From Sternotherus odoratus (lineage: Eukaryota; Chordata; Testudines; Kinosternidae), in the NCBI GenBank assembly GCA_032164245.1, contig JAVMKO010000003.1:62814390-62878389 (forward strand): a stretch of DNA of 64,000 bases, given 5' to 3'. The notes below the pieces were generated by a model. The model worked only from the letters and a program-made list of their open reading frames with translations, did not search any database and was not told where the DNA came from. The position numbers and the translations under genes were made by a program. Of this stretch, positions 1-13,200 are shown piece by piece. Position 1 is the stretch's first letter, and each line of letters begins with the position of its first letter.

Positions 1-653
1 TTGTGGCTGGGAGCCTGCCAACTCCCAGGCCTGATTAGGGAGTAGGTGCAGCTGGGTGGCCATGCCCCAAACACTGGCAGGCCTGATAAGAAGGCTGTGA
101 GGCAGACAGAGTCAGTCAGTCTCCTCTGTAGTCAGAGAAAGACAGGCCTAGCTGCAGGGAGGCCTTAAACAGGGTACCTAGACTGGTGCAGGGCTGGGGC
201 CAGGCGGTAGGAGCTGGGGGAAGCTCGAGCCTGGGAGCCCCAGGCTGCTGGGCCTAGTAGAAGGCCTGACCCAGGGGTACTGGGGCTGCAGGGGGAAGCC
301 CTGGGCTAGAAAGGGAAGCAGCAGCAGGCCAAAAACCCCTTGCCGGTGATGAGCTGCCATGATACTGCAGTCTGCCTCAGTGAGCGGAGGCAAGTGGTGA
401 CTAGCAGTGGCAAAGTCTGAGGCAAGGTGGGGATAGTGGGTGGAGGGTTCCCCGGGGAGGGGACCCTTAGACTTGAGGGGGTTCTGCAGGGGTGCAGCAC
501 CCTCAACAAGAGGGCACCAGGGTCCGGGAGGGACGCGGGGCCAGGTAGTAGGAATGGACATAGGCCGGCAGAGGGCGCTCCGGAGGCTGGAAAAGCTGAT
601 TCCCCAGACGACCAGCAGGAGGCACCGCCGGGGTGAGTGTCTGCACGCTTACA
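1..653 (+). mobile_element. LTR-like repeat copy A, 5' part outside window
   Basis: This GC-rich segment is a diverged copy of the complete solo LTR at 40956-41655. The same ordered blocks appear, including the region around CTCCTCTGTAGTCAGAG, the block around GATACTGCAGTCTGCC and the end block with GGGCGCTCC and GGTGAGTG. It should end near 653, where the family terminus ACCCCGTGACA has decayed to GCACGCTTACA. The 5' end lies beyond the window. A third copy is at 8914-9388. I see no internal retroviral coding sequence next to it, so it is probably a solo LTR. Several short open frames across it lack codon conservation and are not genes. Confidence 0.65.
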
Positions 654-3234
654 CTCACACTTTAAATTAAAGAGATATAATATGCTCACTTTCCTTCCAA
701 AGGGTAAAGATGACATAGAAAACTAGACTTAGGTATCTCGTGTATACCCTGTAAAATCAGATTAGCTGAAAACAAGAACTTCCTTTACTGAAGTATAGGA
801 CCAGTAGAAACAAAAAGTGGTAAAGTCAGCTCTCATGTTCTTATGCTCACTTTTATATAACAGTAACATGTTTCGTTTCTTTTTCTTTTTCTAAAAAGGC
901 TACTTCACTAGAGAACCTCTAGATCTTTTACATTTTCCAGAACTACTTCTAATCTTCAGGTTAACAATCATTTTTTTTTATATTCTCCAGGAGTTTTGCC
1001 CAAGACAGACATGGCTACTTTTGTTACAAGAGCTTTTTGTCATATACTTGGTTCTTACACAAGAGTAGCTAAAAAATAGCTGATTATCTAGAAAGGTCAG
1101 CTTAGGTGAGGATGCAACCTAAGGGAAAAGGGTGGAAATTTATGGGTAGAAGAAGAGGCAGGAACAACAAGACAAACTTAACGACAGTCAAAAACAGTGC
1201 AGAGATCAAAATAGAACACCATTTGACTAGATAAGGAAGTGAAAGGAAACAGGAAAAGATTTAACACTGCATCTCTTTCATTAGCAGTAAGGGGTGAGGC
1301 GGGGGTATTATGAGCATGTATGTAGGCCAATGTTATATGCTGAGAGGTATATGTTTGTAGTAACTTCCTGCCATAAGCCTGAGCCCTGGGGTCACACTAA
1401 CTCTTGAAACCTGGCTTCTCTTTCTTTACTTCCACTCACCACACAACAATATCTAAAGGGAAATATCTACACAGATTGTGACAAAATAGAGAGTTATCAG
1501 GTAAGTGCAGTACAGCTATTGGAGAAATGTCCCATGACCTCTTCTCCACTGCCTATCCCAGAAAATCATGTTTCTCTCTTCCTTTCCTTAAATCCTCCGC
1601 CTCTGGTCAATTTGTCCAACAATCTTTAATCAATTGGACAGGATTCCCTCTAGAGTTTGTTTCATCGTTGGGTCAGCTGGATAAGGTTATGCTTCTTCCT
1701 CCATGTAACCATGTATACATGGTCTCATTCAAAGTTAATCAGCTTTGGTCTAGCTGCATTAACTGCAGTGCATTGAAATACTGTCCACAATCTGATAGCT
1801 TGCAACTCAAGTGCATTGTGTTTTTCACTGAGTGAGTTTGTAACGAAATGTAGAGTAAGCAGAGGATAAAAGATATAGATGCAAACAGAAATATCAGCTC
1901 TTCCAGTGAACACAAAATAAAAGTTTCAGTGCCTAACATCTACTTTGGCTATTAGCTTTTAAATGCCCAAGGGACATTAAAATTGCAGGATACCTCATTG
2001 GAATATGGCTATCACCACAGACACCTTTTTTAAAAAAATCACTATTTGCTACAACAGTAATAGCAAAGTTATTTGGTATGCTGTATTTTGTACAAAGTAC
2101 ACCTGTTAACTGTGTGGTTGCTATTGATAGACATTAACTTGCTGAAGAATGCTCTTCTAGTTTGCCCACTGAGAATGGCTTCACTGTAGAAGTAACCCAA
2201 TGGAATCAGTCAGAAGTTACTTAGCTTGCTTTAGCCTAACTTGAGAGAATACAAGCACACTGCAAGAGAACAATAGTGGTCCTCCATACTCTTACTGTGC
2301 CCAAGTACAGGAGATGCAAACATTTTCAAGGACATATCCTTGAAGTGATGGTACAGTATGTTGTGCAATATTCTACGCTTGCTTTTGCAGGGCTTATGGT
2401 AGAATTTGTCTGTCCCATTGGTAATTGTGATCTAACACATCCCTGGGAGTTGTGGGAAAGCACTGGAGAACTAACAATTAATCAGTTGTTGTGCATGGTT
2501 GTTGACCAGCATTCTCACTGGATTCACTTAGATTTATCTGAAAGCAGGGCAAAAACAACTCTCAGTCTATGCTATACCTTTGAGCAAGGTAGCTGCTGCT
2601 TCACTGTGTGCCTCAGGCTGTATATCTGAACAGGGTGCAGGTTAACAGGAATAATCTTGACAAACGAGCTGTATCTAGTTCAGGGAAGACTCACATGGTC
2701 GTACCAAAATGGAGATGTTAAAATATAAATTGATAAACTACAGAAGGATTTAAGCAATACATTCCAAAACAATTGCATTTTCCTGTCATTGCTGCTGGCT
2801 AGCTACAACCAACATTGAAAATAGATTTTAAAAGAAAGTAAGTAAACAAGACAGAACAAGATTTCAAAGTTTACTTATTTGCAACAAAGCTGTTCCTCAC
2901 TGAATAGTTCTTGCTTTGTGGGTTATTGAAAAAATCTACTTGCTGTTTAAAATTGTTTGTAAAGTCAAGATTTTTAAAAAAATGTATCTAAGGACAGTTA
3001 TCAGAAAAGAGTTACAAAATACCAATCCAGGTCTATTATAAAGATAGCTGAATTCTAATTCAATATAAGAGTAGTGTTTTTAGGACATGGGAGAAATACC
3101 TTGGTTGAAGAATGAAGATAAATCACCCCATTAAATGTGTCAGGTCAAATAAAACATAAGTAATATAGATTAGAGCCCATCATTGTAGGAGCACATAAGC
3201 TCTTTGGGGTAAAGACAGAGTTTGGATAGGTCTA
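654..3234. other. AT-rich stretch without recognisable gene
   Basis: I recognise no gene, RNA or defined repeat here. A 117-codon open frame at 2276-2629 (+) resembles nothing I know and is discussed separately. The base composition and frequent stops in all frames are those of ordinary vertebrate non-coding DNA. Confidence 0.5.
2276..2629 (+). other. unrecognised 117-codon open frame
   Basis: This is a long open frame for such an AT-rich setting. The predicted peptide has many Cys, His and Trp residues and no domain I recognise. There is no GTG start support, no obvious promoter, no splice context I can defend and no flanking exon. It may be chance or a relic of an unidentified transposon protein. 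I record it only because its length stands out in this region. Confidence 0.15.
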
Positions 3235-3562
3235 TGGTTAACAGCAGTGTGCAGAGTACAGACACAGGATGCCCAGCTAGCATGGGGATAATAGCAGAAT
3301 GCATGGTGAAGCACTACTTAGGTACTGACCTTTGTGTCTAAATTCTAGGGCTCAGGCACCCTACATGCCCAGGCAATGCCTCCTGTACCAATACTGACAT
3401 TTTTAGCAACAGTGTCCCACTGCTTCCCTGTTGCCAAAGCATTCCATTGCTGTGTGTAGCTACACGCATCATTGAATGTGGCTGCAGCCCGCCTTTCACT
3501 GCAGTGTGTAGCTACATGAACCCCACATGCCACCTGAAAGCGAAGGTAAGTATAGACAAGGT
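3235..3562. repeat. possible decayed MITE
   Basis: Two copies of a short motif, GTGTGTAGCTACA, lie about 50 bases apart (near 3450 and 3505), and the right edge TATAGACAAGG resembles the degraded terminal GTGTAGACA motif of the MITEs elsewhere in the window. The left edge is uncertain and no target duplication is visible, so this is a weak call. Confidence 0.25.
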
Positions 3563-6500
3563 TTTAGTTTACATTGGCAGTGCCTAAAGCAGTGGAATCC
3601 TAGTCCTGGACTGTGATCCTAGGTGCTAATGTAATACAAACAATATTAGATATCTATTTTTTCTCTCTTTCCTCTTGACTACACTTGACCTTTTTCTTGA
3701 ATCAAGGGCATGTTGATCTCATTGTTTTGTTCACTGTTATATTACAGAAACACGGAAGTGTGTAAGGTAATTTAAACAGAGATCTCAAAACATAAATAAT
3801 AAACAACTATTGCACAAAAAATGTGAACCATCACTTTTCACCGTAATGCATTAAAGGTATTTCAGTAAAACCAAATTCCCCATTTATGGGAAACTTAGCT
3901 TTATGTCAAGTTCTATAAAAACATATTATTGGCCACAAACAGAAAAAAGAAAGTCTCTTGACCCTCGAACAGATTGGATTAGAGGAAAAAAAGGAAAGAA
4001 GATACAGGATATTGGAGAGGGATAAGAGTTCTCACCTGCAGCAAAACTCAGCCTTTAAAAATATCTCATCTTTTTAAAAGTTAAAATGCAGTTAACTGTC
4101 TTAATAGAAAAAAACATTTGAGTCTATTAAAACTTTCCTATGCATTCCAAATATGTAATTCACATCACCACAGTGGTACTGGAGCTGAAATTCAAAGTTG
4201 ATCTGCAGCTAACATCAGTTGATCTTCATTTCACTGGTCAACAGTGCTTATTATATTTATGATGGGAGACTTTGGCAGGGGATAGAAATGTAAAGGAGTC
4301 AGAAAAATAATGATAGTAGATGAAGGATCAATTCTCTGTACATAAGAGTTTTTCCCATGTGTTATTTCAGATAGACATTCTGTTATAACAGCTGTTTTTG
4401 TAGGCGCTGAGTAGGAAAATGTGAAAATGAAACTAGGGTGGGAAAGGCAAGCAGTGGTAGTGATGATCGGTTATTAGAAGCTGAAAAAGCTAAAGACTCT
4501 ACATATGGCAATGAAATAATCACAAACATTATATACTTGGTGGGTCCAAACCAAAAGTCACAATTCAAACAGCCTCAAACATTAAACAGTTTCAATGTAG
4601 GATTTGTAGTTCATTAATGGCTCTGTAAAAGATTAAACTCCTGGACTTGGGACAATTTGGGTCCAGAGTTGATTTTTCTGCCTCAGCCTCAGAGTTCTTG
4701 TGTGAGAGTGATGTTTTGCCTCATTTAGAATAGTAGCAGTAAGGAAGAGGTGATTAAGGATAATAATTGTGGTTTCTTTCACACATACTCAAAGTGTCTA
4801 GTAGTTAGGGAAGTCACAGAAGGTTAACGAAGGATCAACGTTCCCAGACTAAAAGTTTGTCTCCTCCATTTATTCATAGACATCAGGGAATGACTAAGGT
4901 GGACACATTCCCCTATGCTAATCACACTTTAAAAAAACAACAACAACAGTTTTCTTTGGAGGAGGAATGGAGAGGAAACCTGACATGAGAGATGCTAGTC
5001 TTCCCTGCTTATTCTTAGCTCCATAAAAGGAGTTAGATACAACTATGGATGCTACGTAAAAACCTAAATACAATCCAAAATACTGTAGCAAGTCATTTTT
5101 GTAATGAAAAGACAATTTAAGGGTTTTTTTTAAATGTACATTAGCTACAGTCATGAAGCAAAGAAGAGTACTTTCCACTGAAGTTAAAGGTGTTTTGATC
5201 AGTAAAATGTTATTTCTCCAAACTAAGAAAGTAGACCTGATATCAGGATTCATAAAGCTATTCTCACACAAAGAGTCAGTTTTTGAATGACCACGGGTGA
5301 TTAGACTATTTCTTATACCTAGCAAGCACTGAATGTGACAACATCATGCTGAGGTATTGGTTCACTAATAACCTAGAAGAAAGAATTTGACGTATTCTAT
5401 TGCCAGTATGACTTCTGGTAACAAGTGGGTTTTTCACTGGAGGTCTACAAATACAATTCATACTTAAGCTTGTGAGATCTGAAGAGACTACAGCCCAAGG
5501 GGGTATGAATTCAGGGGAGAAAGCTGTGTATTATGAGCCAGTGCAGAAAGAGCCCTACTTTAATCAAGGAATGTGGAAGGTTGTTGCCCTATATATGGTT
5601 TGAATGTGTTCTATTTTATTTTCATTGAGTTGGTTCAGAACATCAGCATGATATACATTCACTGTAGTGTTGTGGTTTTTTTTTTTTTTAAACCACACAC
5701 ACCAGTAATTGGTCAGTACAAGAGTCATAATTACATCATCCCATGAAACATTTAAAACAAAACAGTAACTTAATATACCTATGGGGTAATTTTTCAGCAC
5801 AGAATTAAGCTACAGTTTAAACAGTGACCAAAAGAACATCTCTTGAACAATGGTCTTTTGCTATATTTTCTTAGTTTTCCATTTCCAGTGTATGTGTGTG
5901 TGTGAATTGAAAGACTCTTGCCATGCTATTCATGCCCATTCAAACTGCACTCAGCAAGATGTCTAAGCCCCCTATAAGAACATGTCCTTACTAGAAGTTG
6001 AAATCTTCAGTACTCCAAATCTGAAATTCTTACAATGGCTTGGGACCTCATTAGAAGGTGCTTTCATGAAGTCAATGTTTGTTCTAAAGCAATCCAAATA
6101 ATGAATGATAGCAAGCAACTCTGGTTGTTATGAAACCTGGAAAGGGGCTTGCTCTCATTTATTTGAGCCAGGCACACATTGGCCTTAAATAGAATGTATC
6201 CCTACTTGGATTCTAACCACTTTAACTGTTAAGTATACTAGCTAGAGGACCTTTTTACTACATATCTTCTTCTGATCAATAGGTTAACATGCAAATAGTT
6301 AAGGGCCTTCCAGATCAGCAGCAAACTTACAAGCTGCTATCTGTGTTAAAACTGAGAAGATATGCCCATTGGAGATTTTTCATAAAGCTCTTTGGAAACA
6401 AGATTTGAAGATTCAGTTGGCTGTCACTGCATGGCTTGTTTTACTTACTGTAATGCATCCTATAATATATAAGTTGTTAAAGGGTTTATTGTTTTTATAT

Positions 6501-7860
6501 GGGCAAATGAAGTAATTTGAGTGTGCACAAAAGGATATGTTGGAGTATGTTTTAATAAGGATTTGAATGAAAAGAAATGCTTTTTTTGGTTGAAAGGGTT
6601 GTAATGGTGTTTTATAATGGCATATACCATATATACATGTATTATGTAAAATTTATTTCTATGCAGTGTTAAGAAATAAAGAGTTGTAGTCATTAATTAT
6701 CTGGTTTCGCTTCAATTTGCTTTCTATTGAAAAAATCTCATGCTGTTTTATTGTACTTAATAAAATCTAATCCATTAAGCAATGTGATAGAATCTGAACA
6801 TACATATCCAAAATCTAGGCCCCTTAGGTTCCAAAACCAATTTATATGTAGATGATACCCATTTTAGTGTAATATAGTTTGTCGTTTCAAGAAGTGTTCA
6901 GTTTGTACTTTCTCCTCTCAAAAGGCCATTAACAAGTTCAGATTCTTTCTTCACTGTACAATCTATTTAAAAAGATAAATATTGAAGCTCTTTGGAGAAA
7001 GCTTCATTTAACGTACAAGGTAAGCAGTCCTATCATTCATTAAAAAGCCTAGCAATCTGAAAGATTCCTAGTAGGTTGGGATTTGTTCTCAAAGTTCATT
7101 GGCAGCATTACTGCTCAGATTAATTAATAATTTACATACCATTATTTTGATTAGTATGAACTTTAGTTATGAAAGCAGAAGACATTGCAGTGAGTAAATT
7201 CCAAGGCTCCTAACAGCAAATGAGTCATTTATTTTAAAAAATGTAAAACTGTATTATCTCTTACAATCTAAAAATAAACAATACCCTGGAGATAGTGTAT
7301 AAATGGTAGGAAAAAATGGTTTGGTCAGCTGACCATGTCCATTTTGTCATTTTCTGGCCTTGAAAATCTGATCCCTTCCCAAGGAAAGAAAAGTTACTAA
7401 CTTTACCCATGACTCCTGAAAATCTCACACTCATACACACTCCACAAGACATTTCCTAAAAAACAAAGTTTGGAGAAGGGGCTCTTGAGCATTACTGATA
7501 CCTGTATTAACTAAAGAGAGAGACTCACTGACCTATTCAAAACAGATTGAGACCAGAGGGTCCACTAACGTCAATGTTTCTCCTGCCACAAATAGCACAC
7601 CAGCAAAAGAAGCTCACCAACTACCCCTCTGCAGTCAGTATTGCGATGAACTGAAGTGAAAGAAAAAAATATTAAATCTTTATTTTCAATTTTCTATATC
7701 AAATGGTTGTAGGAATGTTTTTGTAGGGAAACAATAGTGTTCTCCCTTGAACCAGATTTGTTTATGCGTGAACTGATGACTCAAGGTGTCTTTTTTTTTT
7801 AGGGAGAGACAATAGGAAATGATCATTCCTGCCCATGGGTGGTGTTCCTTCAAGTCAATA
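3563..7860. other. unassigned AT-rich non-coding DNA
   Basis: I see no coding region, RNA gene or bounded repeat in this 4.3-kb stretch. The open frames are short, and their predicted peptides are low-complexity or match no family that I recognise. Confidence 0.5.
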
Positions 7861-8035
7861 GGGGGACAGATAGCTCAGTGGTTTGAGCATTGGCCTGCTA
7901 AACCTAGAGTTGTCAGTTCAATTCTTGAAGGGGCCATTTATGGATCTGAGGCAGAAATCTGTGGGTTATGGCCTGCATTGTGCATGCAGGAGGTCAGACT
8001 AAATGATCATAATAATCCTTAAAGTCTATGAGCAT
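7861..8035 (+). mobile_element. tRNA-derived SINE with CR1-like tail (turtle Cry type)
   Basis: The head is tRNA-like. A pol III A box, TAGCTCAGTGG, sits at 7871-7881, and a B box, AGTTCAATTCT, at 7915-7925. The body and tail (AGGTCAGACTAAATGATCAT onward) match the 3' tail style of CR1 LINEs, which is expected if CR1 machinery mobilises it. The second copy at 9605-9798 on the opposite strand has the same head and tail, which confirms a dispersed family. This type of SINE is characteristic of cryptodiran turtles. The copy is moderately decayed. Confidence 0.85.
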
Positions 8036-8037
8036 GT

Positions 8038-8294
8038 CAGGGTTTCTCTCTGAACTGTAGGGTACAGATGTGGGGATCTGCATGAAAAGACCCCCTAAGC
8101 TTATTTTACCAGCTTAGTTTAAAACTCTCAAAACAAGTTTCTCCTGTGTCTGGAACAGTATGCTGCCATCACGAAGCGTTACCCCAGTACTAGGGGCAGG
8201 GCCACTTGGAGCCCCCTCTGTTTCCAAAAATTCCTCCCCCCCCAAAGCCTATACCTCCCTCCCTGGGAAAGGCTTGAGAAAAACCCCTCACCAA
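8038..8294 (+). repeat. dispersed-repeat-like segment of unknown class
   Basis: The block from GTCAGGGTTTCTCTCTGAAC to the C-rich stretch near 8240-8294 reads like a medium-copy turtle repeat, possibly LTR- or retrovirus-internal-derived. This is a recognition-based impression with no termini or duplications visible. It abuts the Penelope-like relic to its right. Confidence 0.3.
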
Positions 8295-8299
8295 TCCTC

Positions 8300-8905
8300 C
8301 AGAAACTCTGGAATAGCAACAACCTTCCTCGTTACACCATGTTTTCCACTATGGACGTCACCATGCTATACACCAGCTTCCCTTATCATGATGGCATTCC
8401 TGCCTGCCTCAAATTTATTTAAAAAAGACAAAGAACAGCCATGAGATATCCATTCTCAACACATCACTACAATTCATCCATTTTATCCTCACGCATAACC
8501 AACAACAAGACAGATTTTGGGAACACCCAGTGGGTGCTAGAATGGCTCTCCAATATGCTAACATCTTCATGGCCACTTTGCGGAAGAATTTATAGAAAAA
8601 GTGTTCAAAATCAATGTTCTAGACTGATCTTCTCATCCACTGGACAGACCTAAGCTCCCTCACAATTTCCACCACAAATTCAAAACCCACCACCCATCCA
8701 TCAAATTATCCGTAGAACCTCCTAGACACCATGATCAGCTTCATCAGTGGAACCCTAAGACAAATATATACAAGAAACCCATGGATCACCATGCTTAGCT
8801 TCATAGATACTGCAATAACTCCATAAACACCAAGAAAATCATCATTTACAGAGAGACACTAACACAGAATATGCTCAAAGGAGAAAGTCTAGAATACTTT
8901 AATTC
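8300..8905 (+). pseudogene. Penelope-like element reverse transcriptase relic
   Basis: Conceptual translation in shifting frames gives the core of a Penelope-type reverse transcriptase. A TMDVTMLYTSFPYHDGI block (near 8348-8400) is followed by the region around ANIFMAT-like residues near 8555-8575. A HHPSIKLSVEPP block (near 8690-8725) and a KTNIYKKPMDHHA block (near 8760-8795) come next. These correspond in order to the palm and thumb motifs known from Penelope-like elements. Frameshifts and stops interrupt it, and I cannot see the catalytic YIDD intact. No GIY-YIG endonuclease part is visible. It ends at or before the LTR-like copy at 8914. A 120-bp repeat at 24905-25035 may be a terminal fragment of the same kind of element. 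Confidence 0.7.
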
Positions 8906-8913
8906 TCTAAAGG

Positions 8914-9388
8914 GATGGCTGCCCCACTCCAGGAAAAAGGGGTTGAAACAGCCCTGGGAGAGGGCTAGGGCAAGGGCAAAGCTGGGCTGATTGGGAGGCA
9001 GCCTCAACTGGGCGCCATGCTCTGAACAGACAGGAAGCCAGGAGCCAAGAGAGAGTCTCCTCTAGCTGTAAAGGCAGATAGGCCGGGCTGCTGGGGAGCT
9101 TGACATGGTACTTGGAGTGGAGCAGGGCTGGGGGAAGGCCATAGGAGCTGGGGAGCTCCAGCCTGGAATCCCTCCAGGCTGCTGGCCTAGGAGATGTCTG
9201 AAAGGGGTACTGGAGTTGCAGGGGGCAGCCCACAGGTAGGCAGAGGCAGCAGGCCCAAATCCCCCTTGCCTATGACGACTGGCTTATACAGACTGCAGTC
9301 GGCCCCAGTGAAAGGGGGCTTGATGGTGACTGGCAGTAGCCCATAGGCTGAGGCAAAGTGGGGATAGTGGGTGGGGATTCCCCGGGCA
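8914..9388 (+). mobile_element. LTR-like repeat copy B, 3'-truncated
   Basis: This is a second diverged copy of the 40956-41655 LTR family, in the same orientation. Shared blocks include AGTCTCCTCT, CAGGGCTGGGGGAAG, the region around CAGACTGCAGTCGGCCCCAG, and GTGGGGATAGTGGGTGG. The copy stops at about 9388, just after CCCCGGG, so about 200 bp of the 3' end is missing. There is no coding content. It is more decayed than the copy at 40956-41655. Confidence 0.65.
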
Positions 9389-9539
9389 ATCATTGATCTG
9401 TTTATCACTTATTGCTTAAATTAACAGATTATTTAATTTTAATCTACACCAGTGAGTTTGGAGCAAAACACGTGGGAATCTTAGCTCAGAAAGGCTGTTG
9501 CATATTCCTCTACATATTGGGAAGGGGGGAGGGGCACAA

Positions 9540-10260
9540 ACTTAATAAATTACAGGAACTCCTCACTTAAATTCATCCCACTTTACATTGTTATGTTGCT
9601 GATCAATCATAGAATATCAGGGTTGGAAGGGACCTCAGGAGGTCATCTAGTCTAACCACTTAGTCAAAGCAGGACCAATTCCTAACTAAATCCTCCAACA
9701 GATTTTTGTCCCATATCCCTAAATGGGTCCCTAAAGGATTGAGCTCACAACCCTGGGTTTAGCAGGCCAGTGCACAAACCACTGAGCTATCCCTCCCCTA
9801 AAGAGGCTTGTTTAAAGTTGTTCAGTGCTCCCTTTTAATGTCATTCACAGCTGCCTGATTTGTTCACTTCTTGCAGAAGAGCAGCCCATTGCAGCGAGCT
9901 GATGAGTGGTTGGAACCAGGGTGGACTTACAGCCCCTCTGTCAGCTTCCCACTGCCCTAAATTATTATAGCATTGCCATACACCTATGCCATCCTTTCCC
10001 CCAACACTGCTCTTATCAAAAGAGTGAGTGACCAACCAGCAAGGAGGACTCTTGAGAAGCCGCAGCAAGATGAGAGCTGTAAACATCTGGAAAGTGCTGA
10101 GGCCCTCTTTACCTCCACATAGGACAAATCTGCCAGCATCAGATTGCTCCCTAGTATCAAAGCCGAATATGGCAGTGTAATGTTACCACATATAGTTTAA
10201 GGGTCCTACCTGCTGCCCCATCACCCTAGTATCGGAGCATCTTTGTTATTGATTTTTATA
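9540..10260. repeat. older dispersed repeat interrupted by a SINE
   Basis: The flanks on the two sides of the SINE at 9605-9798 appear to belong to one repeat: ACTCCTCACTTAAATTCATC with TGTTATGTTGCTGATCAAT on the left, and TTAAAGTTGTTCAGTGCTCC with GCAGAAGAGCAGCCCATTG on the right. I recognise the combination as a dispersed turtle repeat of DNA-transposon type, but I cannot see its termini. The 81-codon open frame on the minus strand (9841-10086) lies inside it and is not a gene. Confidence 0.4.
9605..9798 (-). mobile_element. tRNA-derived SINE with CR1-like tail (turtle Cry type)
   Basis: This is an essentially full-length copy, better preserved than the one at 7861. Read on the minus strand it starts GGGGAGGGATAGCTCAGTGG, with the A box complement at 9779-9789. 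It has the tRNA-like B-box region and a central block with CAAAAATCTGTTGG. It ends in the CR1-shared tail AGGTCCCTTCCAACCCTGAT, the complement of which begins near 9614. It is inserted into an older repeat. Confidence 0.9.
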
Positions 10261-13200
10261 GCAAAGTCTATAATAGACTTCATGGAGTCTCTGGCCCTTT
10301 CAATTACCTGATTAAAAACTCTGCCAGGGATAGGGATTGGGGTTTTAGTTTATTAATTTACATTTTAAAGGTTGATATGTTTCAGGGATTATGTTTTGAT
10401 TCGGTGGGACTGATTCAGTGGAAGGGGGTGTTAGTGATGTCAGAGTTAGGCTGCTGTGGAGTAATTGGATGACTGAGGACAATCAATTTACCATGTCTAA
10501 GAGCCAATAGATATTTGTGGAAATGTGAATAAAGTGTTGCAATTGGTTCTGTAGTTGCAGCTTTGCATTAGAGCCAAACTATCACAAATCTGGAGGCAAA
10601 AATCTTTTGAAAGTATATTATTCTTTGCAGAGATGGCTGAAAAATGGAAAGATACAAGAGTTTTTCCAAATCACATTATCCATTTTTCATCCCTTTTCTC
10701 CATTCAGACCATCTGCACTAGCAAGTTTATATACCTTATCAAAAGCTGGACTTTTTTAATCATGATGATATTTCATTTAGATTCTAGGTTAGAGGTTCCA
10801 CAGCTCAGGACTCAAAAGTGTAGTATTTGGGTGACTAGAGCCTTAGCAATATTACTGTAGTAATGACCTTGTTTAAAATTTTACTTCACATCTATTCTAT
10901 ACACATTTGAGGAGAAAAATGGGCAAGAGTTATCTTAATGCTTATTTTACTTTTCTCTGTGGAGACAAAATACTTTATTTACAAGTATTGTTCTCATTAC
11001 ATATTCTAAAAACAGTAATGGGTATATTTAATTGAGTTGTATTACATTTAATTACAGTCAATTAGAATACTAGTTAACAACATGCTGCTATACAATTCTC
11101 AACTTATTCTCATTCCTTAGTACCTTCAACAATTGATATGCAGGAAAGGATGTACAGATTATGAACTAGAATCAACACCGCACCACACTCTTCCTCACAC
11201 TGGATAATATATTTTGTGATGTGTAGTTCAACTGATGTCCATAGGGTTACTTGTAAAGTACTATTCAGTATAATTACTAAGGGTATCAGATCTTGTGTGT
11301 TAGGGTCAGACCATCTGAACTATTGAGTGCCTCCTGGAAGGTTCACATCTGACAGCTGCACAATGATGACCAGATGTGCTGACATTAGGGGCTTTGTTTT
11401 ATACAGAAGCCTATGACTCTTCCGCCCCCAATCCCTGGTACTGATTTTTCACAAATGCTATGTGTTCGCCCTACCCTACCCTGGCATTCTGTTATTTCTA
11501 AGATGCTGAATGCAAGATGTCTTATGCACTCGCACGTCCTTCAACCTCATTGGGATTGGAAGTTGTTCGGCACTCCTGAGGATCAGGCTTTATGATTTTT
11601 TTTATAAAAGAGAATTTATTTTAACACTATTGGTGTACAACAGCACTGTCATAATACTTTTAGTTCTATACTGTAATCCCATAATGCAATGTAATGTCAT
11701 TTTACAATTGCCTATATTGAGTAAAACACTTTGGAATATTAAGTTCCATAACTTAGATGTTGCTTTGAAGTGATGTTACTATGAGAAGTTTAGTTTTTAT
11801 TGAGCACATAATATATACCTTGAGATTGTGTGTATTTGTTGTGGATGTTTGCTTTGTTTTTGTCATTATGTAATGGAAGACTCTCTTATCACAACCATTC
11901 ATGGGGCAGATTCTGGTCTCATGTATATTAGTGAAAAATCCATATTTTAGATCCCAACACACCTAACTGGAATTGAGGTCCCATTATGCAAGATACAACA
12001 TAAACAGGAAGAAACGGTCATCATCCTATAAAGCTTACAGTCTAAACAGACCAAACAGACTAGTCAAACAAATAGAGGTTTGTACTTCTGCTAGTTTTCC
12101 CCAACCTAAAGCATTGTTCTCCATGCCCCAGAAAACCAACACCTTTTGACAGGCTCTTTCCCATTTTCCCCTATATACTGGGTTTGATTTTTTTGTTTTG
12201 AAAAATAATCAGAGATACAGAGCTTTCTTCACTACTATAATTTCTCTCAACCTATAAGGTCTGGTTCAACACATTTTACTTGGATTTGTATTAGCTAGTG
12301 CTGACTCCTGTAACATACTGACGGATTTTAACCACAGAGCATCAGTATGTTTATTCAGCCTTCTATGCTTTTTTATTGGTAAAAGTGAATGTGGGATATT
12401 TGCAATCACAATCTTGTGGCACATGACTGCTTGTGTAAGTGCAATAAACCTCAGTCTTCCAGCAATTATGCTATGACAACTTTTCCCTAAATATTCTATT
12501 GTCAATAGTGAATCATCAAAATACAGACTGACAATTTACTGTTCCAGCACCCACAATAAGTGTAATTCCTTCTGTCAAGCTCCCTAACTCATAGGAACAA
12601 AGATACATAAAATAAAATATTTATAATCACTCCTATCTCCTCAGAGTTTGCATAAGAAAATGCACTGTGGATACCAATGGTATAGAATGCTAACATAATT
12701 CAAGCATTGACTTAACTAGTAATGCAGACAGCTATGTTTTTACTTGAATATTCATGTCCTCATTAGATTTGGGGCAACTTTGCAGGTTTTTTTGTAAAAG
12801 GAAGTTCCACAAGCAGAGGGACAAGCAAAAACAAGTTTGGGTGCCAGAAGGAAAGTGGCAGTATAAGAAAATCCATAGTTAAAGATACTTTGGAACAGAT
12901 TCTGGCCCACATTGTGATGCATTATAGCTGCTCCTACAGGCCAAAAGGACCTTAAATTTGTCCTCAAACATCTAAGGATTCCATCTATATGGAGGAAACA
13001 GGTAGATGGAGTGGAACTAGCATAGTCAGCTCTATGCCACCTTATCTTTCAGCCCCACCCAGATTCAGATTAAAAAACAGGATTGGCAGGAAGGGGGCCC
13101 TGTGGTCTGGCAATCTTCAATAAAAGTATATGTCGCTTGGGAGGCATTTCAAACCAGTGTAGGTTGGGAACTTTTCTATGGCACAAGTTATAGATGAGCC

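Noticed and set aside
178..716. Open frames of 127-136 codons at the window start
   Set aside because: They are contained in a GC-rich LTR-like repeat that has other copies without conserved frames.
7861..7935. Functional tRNA gene
   Set aside because: A and B boxes are present, but the sequence cannot fold as a full tRNA and continues into a CR1-type SINE tail. A second copy is at 9605-9798.
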